DNA from: Planctomycetota bacterium
GTDB lineage: Bacteria; Planctomycetota; Planctomycetia; Gemmatales; Gemmataceae
Reading direction: 5' to 3'
NCBI GenBank assembly: GCA_016191165.1
Contig: JACPPF010000114.1
Span: 1 to 64,000 of the forward strand
DNA: 64,000 nucleotides
Shown here: positions 1 through 10,860 of the stretch, piece by piece
Layout of the letters: each line of letters starts with the position of its first letter
Position numbering within the stretch: position 1 is the stretch's first letter
Made by a program: the position numbers and the translations under genes
Notes under the pieces: model-generated
The model's database searches: none
What the model was told of the DNA's origin: nothing
What the model saw: only the letters and a program-made list of their open reading frames with translations

Positions 1-495
1 ACCTGCAAGGCGACGACGTCGCCGCGCAGGTTTTCCTGGTTGCTGATCGAGAACGTCGGGGCGGTGTTGGCAACGGTCGCGCCCGGGTTGGCGGTCATGC
101 CGGAGGTGTAGGGGTCGTAGGGCGTGATGACGAGGGAGACGTAGTCGTTCTTGTTGCCATTGCCGGACTGGATGAGGTCGAGCGTGTCATTCGTCGATGA
201 GGTGCCGAGGGTGGACTTGACGGTGTTGCCGTTGACTTTCCAGACGTAATCGAACGTGATCGGATCGCTATCGGCGTCGCTGGCGGAAACGTTGACGGTG
301 AGGATGTCGTTTGTCTTGGGAGAAAACGAATCGAGCATGGCGCTGTTGATCATCGGCGCGGCATTGGGCACGACGCGATCCTCCAGGCGTTCGATCAAGA
401 GACGAGCGAACGCGGGGCGTCTACGCGGGAGGCTCGCTACCCCCCCCCCCCCTCGTGTAAGTAAGTTTACCTAGCCATCCGAGGGGTGCGAACAT
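1..495 (-). CDS. Planctomycetal secreted surface protein, Ig/cadherin-like repeats, partial and frameshifted
   Basis: This is the N-terminal part of a leftward gene whose 3' end lies beyond the window edge. The ATG at 495 follows a GGAG six bases upstream. The first 15 codons run into a 13-base G run (plus-strand C 440-452), after which the frame is off by one. With 12 G residues the ORF continues into LLIERLEDRVVPNAAP, the 'LEDR' N-terminus common on planctomycete exported proteins. After it comes a repeat-like extracellular domain (TVNVSASDADSDPITFDYVW) of the kind found in Ig-like or cadherin-like adhesion proteins. The product is probably exported or surface-bound; its ligand is unknown. 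As sequenced, translation would stop after about 24 codons, so this is a sequencing error, a null allele or a phase-variable tract. Confidence 0.7.
440..452. repeat. Homopolymer (C)13 / (G)13 tract
   Basis: Thirteen consecutive C residues lie inside the start of the leftward surface-protein gene. Losing one base, or gaining two, would restore the frame between the ATG at 495 and the LEDR motif. Confidence 0.9.
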
Positions 496-549
496 GGCGA
501 TCTCCTGCGACCTGTTGAAATGAGGCGACAACGCATTTGAACTGGGGAC

Positions 550-579
550 ATGGTAGGGCGAACGGCTTCAGTTTGTCAA
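550..579 (-). promoter_or_regulatory. Sigma70-type promoter for the leftward surface protein
   Basis: On the minus strand a perfect TTGACA (579-574) is followed after 18 bases by TACCAT (555-550). Transcription would begin near 543, leaving a leader of about 48 bases before the ATG at 495. This supports 495 as the real start. Confidence 0.6.
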
Positions 580-635
580 GGAATTTTTCATTTTTTTTGA
601 GAAATTGATTGTAACGACCGATGCCAAGTTCTTGA

Positions 636-664
636 TTGATCGCCCGCGCGATCCCGGGTAGGAT
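636..664 (+). promoter_or_regulatory. Candidate promoter for the DUF1501 gene
   Basis: TTGATC (636-641) is separated by 17 bases from TAGGAT (659-664). The start point would be near 671, giving a leader of about 40 bases to the ATG at 713. Confidence 0.45.
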
Positions 665-712
665 GCTCGGTATCCTGACGTTGAAAAGCCGCCCCTGCGA
701 GAGGGTTTCTCC

Positions 713-2200
713 ATGCTGCGAATCCTTGGCTCTCCGAAGCGACTGTGCGACGGCGTGACGCGGCGCGAAATGTTGCTCGCTAGCAGCCTCGGTCTGGCGG
801 GCTTCGGACTCGACAGCCTATCCCCCGCGCAGACCCAACGGGCGCGGGCTCCGCGCGAGCGAGGCTTCGGGCAAGCCAAGAACGTCATCCTGCTCTACCT
901 CTTCGGCGGGCCTAGCCATCTTGACACGCTGGATATGAAGCCCCGTGCGCCGGCGGAGGTTCGCGGCGAGCTGCGGCCTATCCGCTCGCGCTTGCCGGGA
1001 TGCGACGTGTGCGAGTGTTTGCCGCGCATGGCGCAGGTCATGGACAAGGTAACGGTGGTCCGCTCGCTCAATCACCCGTGGAACTTTCACGGCATGATGT
1101 GGGCGACGACGGGCATTCCCGAGAGCAATGTGCCGATCGAGGAATCGCAGCGTAATCCCTTGCACTGGCCCTACCTGGGCTCGGTGTACACCTATCTCGA
1201 TCGGCAACGACATGGTCCCAAGCCGGCCGGCTCGGTGCCGGACAACCTGATCCTCCCGTTTCTGTTGAGCAGCCGACGACCGGCGGAGCAGTATGCTCGA
1301 CCGCACGGCGCGTTTCTGGGTCATGCTCACGATCCGCTCTGGGCGGAATTTCGCGGGCAAGCGACGCGCAGCATGATACGCAGCTCGTTTGGGCCGCCGG
1401 CGGAGATTTTCGATCCGTACCTGGGTATCACGCCGGAGAGCCGCTTCGAGATCGCGGCCGATTCGGAGTTGCCGGCCGATATCACGCTCGATCGCTTGCA
1501 GCGCCGTCGCTCGTTGCTGGATCAGTTCGATCAGGTGCGCCGAACTTTGGATCGCAGCCCGGCGGTGCAGGCGATGGATCATCAGCGTGCCCTGGCATTT
1601 TCGCTGCTCAATTCGCCGCGCATTCGCGTGGCCCTCGATCTGGATCGGGAGCCGCGCCGTCTTCGCGAGGCCTACGGTATGACGCTTTTCGGCCAGGGCA
1701 CGCTCCAGGCCCGCCGGCTCGTGGAGGCGGGCTGCAAATTCGTGACGGTCATCTGGGACGAGATCGGCCAGCTCAACGCCGGCTGGGACACGCACGTCGA
1801 TCAACGCAATCGGCTGCGCAACGACTTGCTGCCGGGCCTCGATCTGGGGTTCTCCGCCTTGATCAATGACCTCGAAGACCGCGGCATGCTGGACGAAACG
1901 CTGGTCCTCGTTATGAGCGAAATGGGCCGAACGCCGCGACTGGAAGGCGATGGCCGCGGGCACTGGGGCCGGGCGTACACCAACTTCTTCGCCGGCGGCG
2001 GCATGGCGCGCGGAACCGTTGTCGGCCGCACCGATTCCATTGGCGCCCTCCCCACGGACCGCCCCCTTTCCGCCAAGGATATTCTGGCGACGATCTATCA
2101 CTTGCTCGGCATCGATCCGCACCAGACGATCAACGACCGTTTCAATCGCCCCATGGCGCTGGTGCCCTATGGCGACGTGGTACGGGAAATGATTGGATGA
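713..2200 (+). CDS. DUF1501 family Tat-exported protein
   Basis: This 495-residue protein belongs to the DUF1501 family, sulfatase-like alkaline-phosphatase-fold proteins abundant in planctomycetes. The N-terminus has a twin-arginine-like segment (TRREMLLAS) and a hydrophobic stretch, so export through Tat is likely. The body shows the family hallmarks: LLYLFGGPSHLDTLDMKP near residues 60-80, VVRSLNHPWNFHG, and near the C-terminus a GWDTHVDQRNRLR segment and LVLVMSEMGRTPRLEG, which carry probable metal-binding His/Asp residues. The substrate is unknown. The enolase-superfamily gene starts 86 bases downstream, so they may be co-transcribed. Family assignment is firm; the enzymatic role is not known. 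Confidence 0.88.
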   Translation: MLRILGSPKRLCDGVTRREMLLASSLGLAGFGLDSLSPAQTQRARAPRERGFGQAKNVILLYLFGGPSHLDTLDMKPRAPAEVRGELRPIRSRLPGCDVCECLPRMAQVMDKVTVVRSLNHPWNFHGMMWATTGIPESNVPIEESQRNPLHWPYLGSVYTYLDRQRHGPKPAGSVPDNLILPFLLSSRRPAEQYARPHGAFLGHAHDPLWAEFRGQATRSMIRSSFGPPAEIFDPYLGITPESRFEIAADSELPADITLDRLQRRRSLLDQFDQVRRTLDRSPAVQAMDHQRALAFSLLNSPRIRVALDLDREPRRLREAYGMTLFGQGTLQARRLVEAGCKFVTVIWDEIGQLNAGWDTHVDQRNRLRNDLLPGLDLGFSALINDLEDRGMLDETLVLVMSEMGRTPRLEGDGRGHWGRAYTNFFAGGGMARGTVVGRTDSIGALPTDRPLSAKDILATIYHLLGIDPHQTINDRFNRPMALVPYGDVVREMIG

Positions 2201-2286
2201 CGGTTCTCGCCGCTTGGGGCTTGGCGTTCGCGCCGCGGCGTGCGAGCGCTTTGCTGCAAGCGGCAATCAGACTGAGACCTCGCAGC

Positions 2287-3480
2287 ATGAAAATCGACCA
2301 CCTCGAAGTCATCAACCTTCGCTACGAGTATCCCCCGGAGCGGCGTTTTGTCTACGCGGGCGGGACCTGCACGGGTCGGCTTTCGTCGCTGATCCTCGTT
2401 CACACCGACACGGGTCAGGTAGGCGTTGGGTCGGCCTATTCCCATCCAGGTCTGGTTGCACTGGTTGTCAAGCACCAGCTCGAACCGCTTCTGCGCGGTC
2501 GCGATCCGCGCGAGGTCGAATTCCTCTGGGACCGAATGTATGCCGTCACACGCTGGTACGGACGCAAAGGGGCAGCCATGTCGGCCCTTGGTGGACTTGA
2601 CGTCGCCTTCTGGGACCTGCGTGGCAAAGCGCTCGGCAAGCCGGTCTGGGCACTCCTGGGCGGCGAACGCGCCAACTGTCCAGCCTATGCAAGTGCGCTG
2701 CTCTGGAAAACCGATGTCAAGCACCTGGCGGACGAGGCGACGCAGCATCTGGCCAACGGTTTTCGCAGAATGAAAATGCGCCTCGGTCGCAGCGAGGAAT
2801 ACGACCTCGCCGCTGTCCGGGCCGTGCGAATTGCCATCGGCAAGGACAATGACCTGATGGCCGATGCGTCGATGAAATACCACGTCACCCTCGCGCAACG
2901 AATCGGCAAATTCCTGGCGGAACAAAATGCGTTCTGGTTCGAGGAACCGTTTCAGCCGGAAGATATTGACTCCTTCATGGCCCTGCGAGGCAGCATCAAC
3001 GTGCCGATTGCGGCGGGCGAGAACGAGTTCGGCGTCCAGGGGTTTCGCGAGTTGATTCGAGCCGGCGCCGTGGACATCGTTCAGCCTGACGCGAGCCGGT
3101 GCGGCGGCATCAGCGAGGTGTGGAAGACCGCGACGCTCGCCGCCGAGGCCGGCTTGAAGTTCGCGCCGCACACCTGGAGCGACGCGGTCGCAGTCCTCGC
3201 CAACGCCCACGTTGTCGCCGCCATGCCCAACGGGATCACCGTGGAAGTCGATCAGACCGGCAATCCGATGATCGACGACCTGCTCACGGAACCGCTCTTG
3301 ATCAAGGATGGCATGTTGCAACTGAACGATCGTCCCGGGCTGGGAATCGAATTGCATCACGCGGTCGTCGATCGATTGCGCATGGCCGACCCGCTGGCCA
3401 TCCCGGACGGGTTCTATTCGGACATGGTTTTCGGCACGGAGGGACTTGGGCCATCGGCGCCGTATCAGGAGATGAAATGA
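2287..3480 (+). CDS. Enolase superfamily (mandelate racemase/muconate lactonizing type) enzyme
   Basis: This 397-residue protein has the capping domain and TIM barrel of the enolase superfamily, whose members abstract an alpha proton from a carboxylate using a Mg ion. Visible landmarks are GLDVAFWDLRGKALGKP (residues 103-119), K163-M-R165 at the catalytic KxK position (the second Lys is Arg here), likely metal ligands D193, E219 or E220, and E245, then D268 and H295, which match the Asp-His dyad of the mandelate racemase subgroup. I chose the ATG at 2287 because homology begins at MKIDHLEVI; the frame stays open upstream. The gene overlaps the following M81 gene by 4 bases (ATGA), so the two are translationally coupled. 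The substrate is probably a sugar acid or hydroxy acid, but this cannot be read from sequence. Confidence 0.85.
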   Translation: MKIDHLEVINLRYEYPPERRFVYAGGTCTGRLSSLILVHTDTGQVGVGSAYSHPGLVALVVKHQLEPLLRGRDPREVEFLWDRMYAVTRWYGRKGAAMSALGGLDVAFWDLRGKALGKPVWALLGGERANCPAYASALLWKTDVKHLADEATQHLANGFRRMKMRLGRSEEYDLAAVRAVRIAIGKDNDLMADASMKYHVTLAQRIGKFLAEQNAFWFEEPFQPEDIDSFMALRGSINVPIAAGENEFGVQGFRELIRAGAVDIVQPDASRCGGISEVWKTATLAAEAGLKFAPHTWSDAVAVLANAHVVAAMPNGITVEVDQTGNPMIDDLLTEPLLIKDGMLQLNDRPGLGIELHHAVVDRLRMADPLAIPDGFYSDMVFGTEGLGPSAPYQEMK

Positions 3481-5015
3481 GCACGATTGCCCTGGGTTCC
3501 ATCTTCACGGAATGCAACCACCTCGGCGGGGCGCCGACCGACCTGGCCTGCTTCGAGCGCTACGAACTGCGCCGCGGCGACGAAGTGCTTGAGCAATCCA
3601 CCGGCACGGTCGGCGGGATGCTCGCGGTGTTGCGCGCGCGCAAGGTCAACGTCGCTCCACTCCTGGTCGCCAGCGCCTGCCCCGGCGGGCCCTTGACGGC
3701 GGAATGCTATGCCCAGCTCAAGAGCGAACTCCTCGAACGCCTCGCCACCGCCGGGCACGTTGATGGCGTGCTGCTCGCACTGCACGGCTCCGCGTCGGCT
3801 GAGAGCGCGGGGGATCTGGAAGGCGACTTGCTTCAGGCCGTGCGCGAACGCGTCGGACCCAACGTGCCGGTGGTCGCAACCCTGGACCTGCACGCTCATG
3901 TCACAGGTTTGATGGTGGAGAAAGCGGACGCCTTGATTGCCTGGGAAACCTATCCCCACAAGGATGCATTCAGCACCGGCGAGCGCGGCGCGCGCATGCT
4001 GCTGGACATTCTGGACCGAAAGTGCCGACCCACGATGGCGCTGGCCAAGGTGCCCGTCCTGGTCGGCGGGGTCCGGGGTCACACGGAGGGCGAAGGCCCC
4101 TTTGCCGACGTCATGCGCTTTGCCAAGGGGCATGAGGGTAAAGACGGCGTTCTTTCCACCAGCGTTTTCCTGGTGCATCCCTACCTCGACCTGCCGGAAA
4201 TGGGAGGCGGCGGGCTGGTCATCACCGACAACGATATGCCACGCGCCGTGGCCCTGGCCGAGGAGGTTGCCAAGCGCTACTGGGATCGGCGTTTCGATCT
4301 CGATCCACCGGTCATGACACCCGCGGCGGCAATTCGGCGTGGACTGGAAATCGATGGCGGGCCGATTCTTCTGGTGGAGACCGCCGACTGCTGTGGCGGC
4401 GGCGCCGCCGGGGACAGCGTGGCGACCCTAAAGGCGCTGCTTGAAGTTGCGCCGCAGTCTCCAGCGCTGGTTCCCGTTGTCGATCCCGAGGCGGCCGCGC
4501 TTTGCCATCAAGCCGGCGCGGGACGCGAGGTCACGCTAACGCTCGGCCACAAGCTCGACCCACGCTGGGGTGCGCCGATTTCGCTCACGGCAAAGGTTGC
4601 CAGGCTTGGCGACGGTCAATTCCGCTACACCGGCGGGATCTGGGATGGCCAACTCGGACACATGGGGCCCAGTGCCGTCCTGCAAGTCGGTGGCATCCAG
4701 ATCCTCGTCGCCAGCCACGCCACGTATGATTGGGCCGACGAGCAATTCCGCGCCCTCGATCTCGATCCCGCGCGAGCCAAGTTTATCGTCGTCAAGAATC
4801 CGATGAACTACCGTCTGGCCTATGCGGGTCTCTACCGCGAGGCGATCCTGCTGGACACGCCGGGCCCGACGCCGGCGGTGCTGCATCATGTAGCCTATCA
4901 GCGCTTGCAACGGCCGTACTACCCGGCGGATCGCGAGATTCCCGGTCTGAAGCCACGGGTTTGGCGGGGAGTGGTCAATTCGAGGCCAGTGGCCGGGCCG
5001 CCTGAAACGCCTTGA
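3477..5015 (+). CDS. M81 family metallopeptidase (MlrC-like)
   Basis: This 512-residue protein matches the MlrC/M81 family, zinc hydrolases first known from microcystin degradation. The start reads STIALGSIFTECNHLGG, typical of the family. Probable zinc ligands are in DLHAH (D137, H139, H141), with LHGSA at about residue 102. The C-terminal half holds VETADCCGGGAAGDSV and VKNPMNYRLAY, conserved in the family's second domain. Translation starts inside the stop of the enolase-superfamily gene (ATGA overlap). M81 and enolase-superfamily genes are often neighbours, which suggests degradation of an unusual amide or lactam, but that is inference. Its 3' end overlaps a convergent small gene by 41 bases. 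Confidence 0.85.
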   Translation: MSTIALGSIFTECNHLGGAPTDLACFERYELRRGDEVLEQSTGTVGGMLAVLRARKVNVAPLLVASACPGGPLTAECYAQLKSELLERLATAGHVDGVLLALHGSASAESAGDLEGDLLQAVRERVGPNVPVVATLDLHAHVTGLMVEKADALIAWETYPHKDAFSTGERGARMLLDILDRKCRPTMALAKVPVLVGGVRGHTEGEGPFADVMRFAKGHEGKDGVLSTSVFLVHPYLDLPEMGGGGLVITDNDMPRAVALAEEVAKRYWDRRFDLDPPVMTPAAAIRRGLEIDGGPILLVETADCCGGGAAGDSVATLKALLEVAPQSPALVPVVDPEAAALCHQAGAGREVTLTLGHKLDPRWGAPISLTAKVARLGDGQFRYTGGIWDGQLGHMGPSAVLQVGGIQILVASHATYDWADEQFRALDLDPARAKFIVVKNPMNYRLAYAGLYREAILLDTPGPTPAVLHHVAYQRLQRPYYPADREIPGLKPRVWRGVVNSRPVAGPPETP

Positions 5016-5493
5016 TCATTTCCGCAGCAATATCCGCAAGAGGACGCCACGCCGATGGCGGATAGGACCACCACTGAAAGCGGGCTTCCGAAAAAAAATC
5101 GCCAAAGGTGGCGAGTTGATAGATCACGCCATCCGCCCCGTCCATCCCCTCGACTCGCGTTGCGATCGGCAACGATATGGAAAGCAGGCGGTTGGTGAAC
5201 GATTCAAGAATCGCAGAGGCAATCGACAGCCGAGAATACCCGATTAACTCCATCGGCCGGCCCACGTCGGAAATGATCTCTGAACCAAACAGCCGCCATT
5301 CCCCGCGGAATTCGCGGATTTCCCATGCTCGGCCTGTTTCAAACGAAGGAGAAAGGATCAATTGGATGCATCGGCGCCCGATTCCGGGTGCAATCACATT
5401 CGTGAGCGCCGAGCGCGGTTGGTTAGTGACTTGCAGCCACGCGGCGTCAAGTTCTTGTTTTTTGACGAATTCACGGGCTTTGCGATTTCCCAT
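4975..5493 (-). CDS. Hypothetical protein, 172 aa, with a strong ribosome binding site
   Basis: I do not recognise this protein. It is called real because its ATG at 5493 is preceded by a perfect AGGAGG six bases upstream and the composition is that of a folded globular protein (for example LFGSEIISDVGRPMELIGYS and FSEARFQWWSYP). No signal peptide or membrane segment is seen. The N-terminus is Lys/Arg-rich. It converges on the M81 gene and overlaps its last 41 bases. It has no obvious operon partner. Confidence 0.6.
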   Translation of the reverse strand: MGNRKAREFVKKQELDAAWLQVTNQPRSALTNVIAPGIGRRCIQLILSPSFETGRAWEIREFRGEWRLFGSEIISDVGRPMELIGYSRLSIASAILESFTNRLLSISLPIATRVEGMDGADGVIYQLATFGDFFSEARFQWWSYPPSAWRPLADIAAEMIKAFQAARPLASN

Positions 5494-5676
5494 TTCCTGC
5501 CTCCTGGATTCTTGGCTGAACCAATTGCAAATCGGCCCTTCTCCTCAATATAGCCGACGCATTCGCCGCGAAGGAAAACCACCAGAATGGCTTCGGCCTA
5601 TGCGTTGCCGCTTGCGGGCAAAACGCGACAATACCCATGTCCCGAAAATCCGCCGCCCGCGACCCTCACCCCCCGG

Positions 5677-5698
5677 CCCCTCTCCCAGAGGAGAGGGG
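5677..5698. repeat. Palindrome CCCCTCTCC / GGAGAGGGG upstream of acnA
   Basis: A perfect 9-base stem (5677-5685 and 5690-5698) with loop CAGA sits just before the acnA ribosome binding site. It follows a CCCTCACCCCCCGG stretch of the sort dispersed in many bacterial genomes, and could fold in the acnA leader. Confidence 0.65.
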
Positions 5699-5714
5699 AG
5701 AAAGAAGGCATATC

Positions 5715-8432
<2,718 letters not shown>

Positions 8433-8516
8433 GTCTCAGGAAAGAAACCTTTTCGCTGCCGCGGTGTTGATTTCTTGACCGGAATTCTACTTGCGAAAAC
8501 ACAAGGGATGCTTGCC

Positions 8517-9923
8517 ATGCGATCCATTCTGACCAAAGTGCTGCTCGCGACCTTCGCCGCCGTTTGCGTCTACGTCTTCCTTCCCGACATTCATCCCGTC
8601 GAAGGACTGGTCCAAAAGAAAAAGGTCAAGAAGAAGGACCGAAAGAAGATCGCGGATTTGCCGTTCCCGCCCACGCTGCCGGACGGCAAGACGGTCGTGA
8701 CAATCACGTCGGACGATTTTCTCAAAGCCCCGGCGACCATCGGCAAGGACGTGCTCATCGCCAAGACCGCACCGACCGTCGATTTCCTTTATTACCCCTG
8801 CCAAACCTACAAGGCCAGCATCTGGTCCAATTGGGGCGACGGGCTCGCCATCAACGGCAAGTATTATTCTTCGGTCGGCGATCATAACGCGCCGCAAGGA
8901 AACGCTTTCGTCTATGAATACGATCCCGCCAAGAAAGCGCTGCGGCTCTTGACCGACCTCGTCAGCGTCCTGGGAAACATGCTCGCCTATCTGCCGGGCA
9001 AAATTCATTCCCGAATCGACATGGGCACGGACGGCTGGCTTTACTTCTCCACCCATCGCGGCGGCACCAAGGTCACGACCGACAAGTATGGCTACAAGGG
9101 AGACTGGATCATCAAGTGCGATCCAAAGTCGGGAAAGGCCGAGGTCGTCGCGCATGGACCCGTGCCCAAGCATTGCATTCCGAATAGCGTGCTCGACCCG
9201 AAGCGCATGATCTTCTACGGCGGCACCGCCATTGGCGAAGGCGGCGATGAGAACACGCGCGTCATGTTTTTCGCCTACGATGTGAGCGCGAAGAAACTGC
9301 TTTACTCCGGTCCCAACGGCCCGCCGCGCTACATGATCCTCGCCAACTCCACCGGGAAAGTATACTACGTGCCCGGGAGCGACGGCGATTTCGGACCGCT
9401 GATGCGCTACGATCCCGCCAGGCCGACCGATGCACCCGTGAAAATCGGCGCCTCGATCGCCGTGCGCTCGGCAACGCAGGAAACGAAAGGTGGCATGGTC
9501 TACACCGTCTCCAAGGGCGCGAAGGGCGGCAAGGCGACGCTTTTCTCATTCAACACAAAAACGGAAGAGGCAAAGGAGATCGGCCCCGCCTCCGTCGGCA
9601 CCCAGGAATACATCACGTCGATCGACGCCGATGCCGCGGGCCGTTACCTCTATTACGTCCCCGGAGCGCATGGCCGAAGCGAAAACGACGGCAGCGCCGT
9701 TGTGCAGTTCGACACGAAGACGAAGTCTCGCAAGGTCATCGCTTTCCTTTCCCCCTATTTCCAGAACAAAATCGGCGCCATACCCACCGGCACCTTCAGC
9801 ACCGCCCTCGATCCCGCCGGCGACAAGCTCTACATCACCTGGAACGTCAAACGCGGCAGCCGGGCCTGGGATTGCTGTGCGCTCACCGTCATTCATATCC
9901 CGGCCGCGGAACGGCGGCCGTGA
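8517..9923 (+). CDS. Exported hypothetical protein, probable beta-propeller
   Basis: This protein of 468 residues begins with a signal-peptide-like segment (LLATFAAVCVYVFLPDIHP) followed by a very basic stretch (QKKKVKKKDRKK). The rest is a run of strand-turn repeats with patterns such as GKYYSSVGDHNAP, YEYDPAKKALRLL, DGWLYFSTHRGG, YDPARPTDAPV and YITSIDADAAGRYLYY, which look like propeller blades. I see no catalytic motif. The ATG at 8517 has AAGGG nine bases upstream and is preferred over in-frame ATGs at 8475 and 8508. It follows acnA by 84 bases on the same strand. The function is unknown. Confidence 0.72.
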   Translation: MRSILTKVLLATFAAVCVYVFLPDIHPVEGLVQKKKVKKKDRKKIADLPFPPTLPDGKTVVTITSDDFLKAPATIGKDVLIAKTAPTVDFLYYPCQTYKASIWSNWGDGLAINGKYYSSVGDHNAPQGNAFVYEYDPAKKALRLLTDLVSVLGNMLAYLPGKIHSRIDMGTDGWLYFSTHRGGTKVTTDKYGYKGDWIIKCDPKSGKAEVVAHGPVPKHCIPNSVLDPKRMIFYGGTAIGEGGDENTRVMFFAYDVSAKKLLYSGPNGPPRYMILANSTGKVYYVPGSDGDFGPLMRYDPARPTDAPVKIGASIAVRSATQETKGGMVYTVSKGAKGGKATLFSFNTKTEEAKEIGPASVGTQEYITSIDADAAGRYLYYVPGAHGRSENDGSAVVQFDTKTKSRKVIAFLSPYFQNKIGAIPTGTFSTALDPAGDKLYITWNVKRGSRAWDCCALTVIHIPAAERRP

Positions 9924-9964
9924 ACGTCCCACCCTGAAACGCAATCGAAGTGAGGTTCCCTGGC

Positions 9965-10303
9965 TTACGCTTCAGCCCCGGATTGTCGTTGCAAGGCACC
10001 TTCGATGGCATCGGCCCTCGGGCGCACCAGGTATTCAAGCACCTTTCCATTTTGTAGGAACACGAGCGTGGGCCAAAGTTTGACGCGAAAGCTGCGCCCC
10101 AGCGGTTGGCCTTTGCCGTCGTGGATCTTGATGTGCTGCACTTCCGGGTGCTCCGCCAGCAATTCTTCGAGCGCCGGCTGGATGGCGATGCAATGCGGGC
10201 ACCACGGGGCGCCGAATTCCACCAGGAGCGGGCCTTCCATAGCGTCGATCCCGGCACGCGTCGGCTCGGTGTTGGCATACTCGGCGGTGAATGGCATCTG
10301 CAT
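9965..10303 (-). CDS. Thioredoxin-like protein with CPHC motif
   Basis: This small protein (112 residues from 10303) has a thioredoxin fold with LLVEFGAPWCPHCIA around the redox cysteines C35 and C38, and LWPTLVFLQNGK carrying the cis-Pro. A CPHC active site is more oxidizing than the classical CGPC, so disulfide exchange is likely, although no signal peptide is present. The frame is open up to 10411, but that extension is basic, lacks a ribosome binding site and would read through a strong hairpin (10367-10395), so I prefer 10303 or the ATG at 10297. It converges with the upstream propeller gene. Confidence 0.82.
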   Translation of the reverse strand: MQMPFTAEYANTEPTRAGIDAMEGPLLVEFGAPWCPHCIAIQPALEELLAEHPEVQHIKIHDGKGQPLGRSFRVKLWPTLVFLQNGKVLEYLVRPRADAIEGALQRQSGAEA

Positions 10304-10366
10304 ATTGTAGTCGTCACGGCGGGGGCTGACCGTCCCCGCCCGGTTGGCACGAGGTCTCCTCCCCGC

Positions 10367-10403
10367 GCGGGGCCGAGTTTTTTTCTCGGCCCCGCTTTTT
10401 TTT
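10367..10403 (+). terminator. Strong intrinsic terminator
   Basis: A perfect 11-base stem, GCGGGGCCGAG (10367-10377) and CTCGGCCCCGC (10385-10395), encloses a loop of seven T residues and is followed by eight T residues. It insulates the XRE promoter, whose -35 box begins two bases later, from rightward read-through. Confidence 0.8.
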
Positions 10404-10404
10404 G

Positions 10405-10437
10405 TTGCCAATGTGTAGTGTGTAGTATATACTACAC
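10405..10437 (+). promoter_or_regulatory. Promoter and palindromic operator of the XRE regulator
   Basis: TTGCCA (10405-10410), a 17-base spacer and TATACT (10428-10433) form a good sigma70 promoter. The perfect 18-base palindrome GTGTAGTATATACTACAC (10420-10437) covers the -10 box, the usual place for an autorepressor operator. The predicted start point is at or next to the ATG at 10441 and there is no room for a Shine-Dalgarno sequence, so the mRNA is probably leaderless. Confidence 0.7.
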
Positions 10438-10440
10438 AAC

Positions 10441-10794
10441 ATGAGCACGTTCGGCGAATACGTCCGCAAGCGGCGCATGGAGCTTCAAGAAGGCGATCCG
10501 CGCTTTTCCTTGCGCAAGGTGGCGGTGGCGATTGATGTCGAGCCGTCGTACCTCAGCAAGATCGAACGCGGCGAGCAACCGCCTCCGGGCGAGCAGACCA
10601 TCCGCGCCCTGGCGAAGGAACTTGGCGAGGACCCGGACGTTTTGCTTGCCCTGGCCGGCAAGGTTTCGGATGATTTGCAAAAGATCATCCGCAAGCGGCC
10701 GCGCATTTTTGCCGAGCTGATCCGCGAATTGAAGGACATGCCCGAGCACGCGGTCTTGCGCTTGGTGCGCGAGGTGCGCGACGGGAAGTGGTAA
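10441..10794 (+). CDS. XRE-family HTH transcriptional regulator
   Basis: This 117-residue protein has an N-terminal XRE helix-turn-helix: FSLRKVAVAIDVEPSYLSKI with ERGEQPPPGEQTIRALAKEL. Its C-terminal part (DDLQKIIRKRPRIFAELIRE) is typical of a short regulator family found in cyanobacteria and planctomycetes, often near ImmA/IrrE-type peptidases, none of which is adjacent here. It probably represses itself through the palindrome overlapping its promoter. The mRNA looks leaderless. The next gene, a conserved unknown, starts 66 bases downstream behind another palindrome, and may be a target or operon partner. Confidence 0.85.
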   Translation: MSTFGEYVRKRRMELQEGDPRFSLRKVAVAIDVEPSYLSKIERGEQPPPGEQTIRALAKELGEDPDVLLALAGKVSDDLQKIIRKRPRIFAELIRELKDMPEHAVLRLVREVRDGKW

Positions 10795-10802
10795 CCGATG
10801 AT

Positions 10803-10844
10803 TTCGTTTAGCGCCCGCCTGGCGCGATGCGGGCGCTAAACGAA
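10803..10844. repeat. Palindrome TTCGTTTAGCGCCCGC / inverse
   Basis: A perfect 16-base inverted repeat (10803-10818 and 10829-10844) with a 10-base loop lies between the XRE gene and the next gene. It shares the GTTTAGC...GCTAAAC ends with other palindromes in the window. Confidence 0.85.
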
Positions 10845-10860
10845 GAAACGGAGAAACAAC

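Noticed and set aside
818-2266. Long minus-strand ORF of 482 codons over the DUF1501 gene
   Set aside because: It mirrors a well-supported gene, is rich in Arg/His/Ala as antisense frames of GC-rich genes are, and has no family likeness.
10304-10411. N-terminal extension of the thioredoxin-like ORF to 10411
   Set aside because: It runs through a perfect terminator hairpin, has no ribosome binding site and no family likeness.
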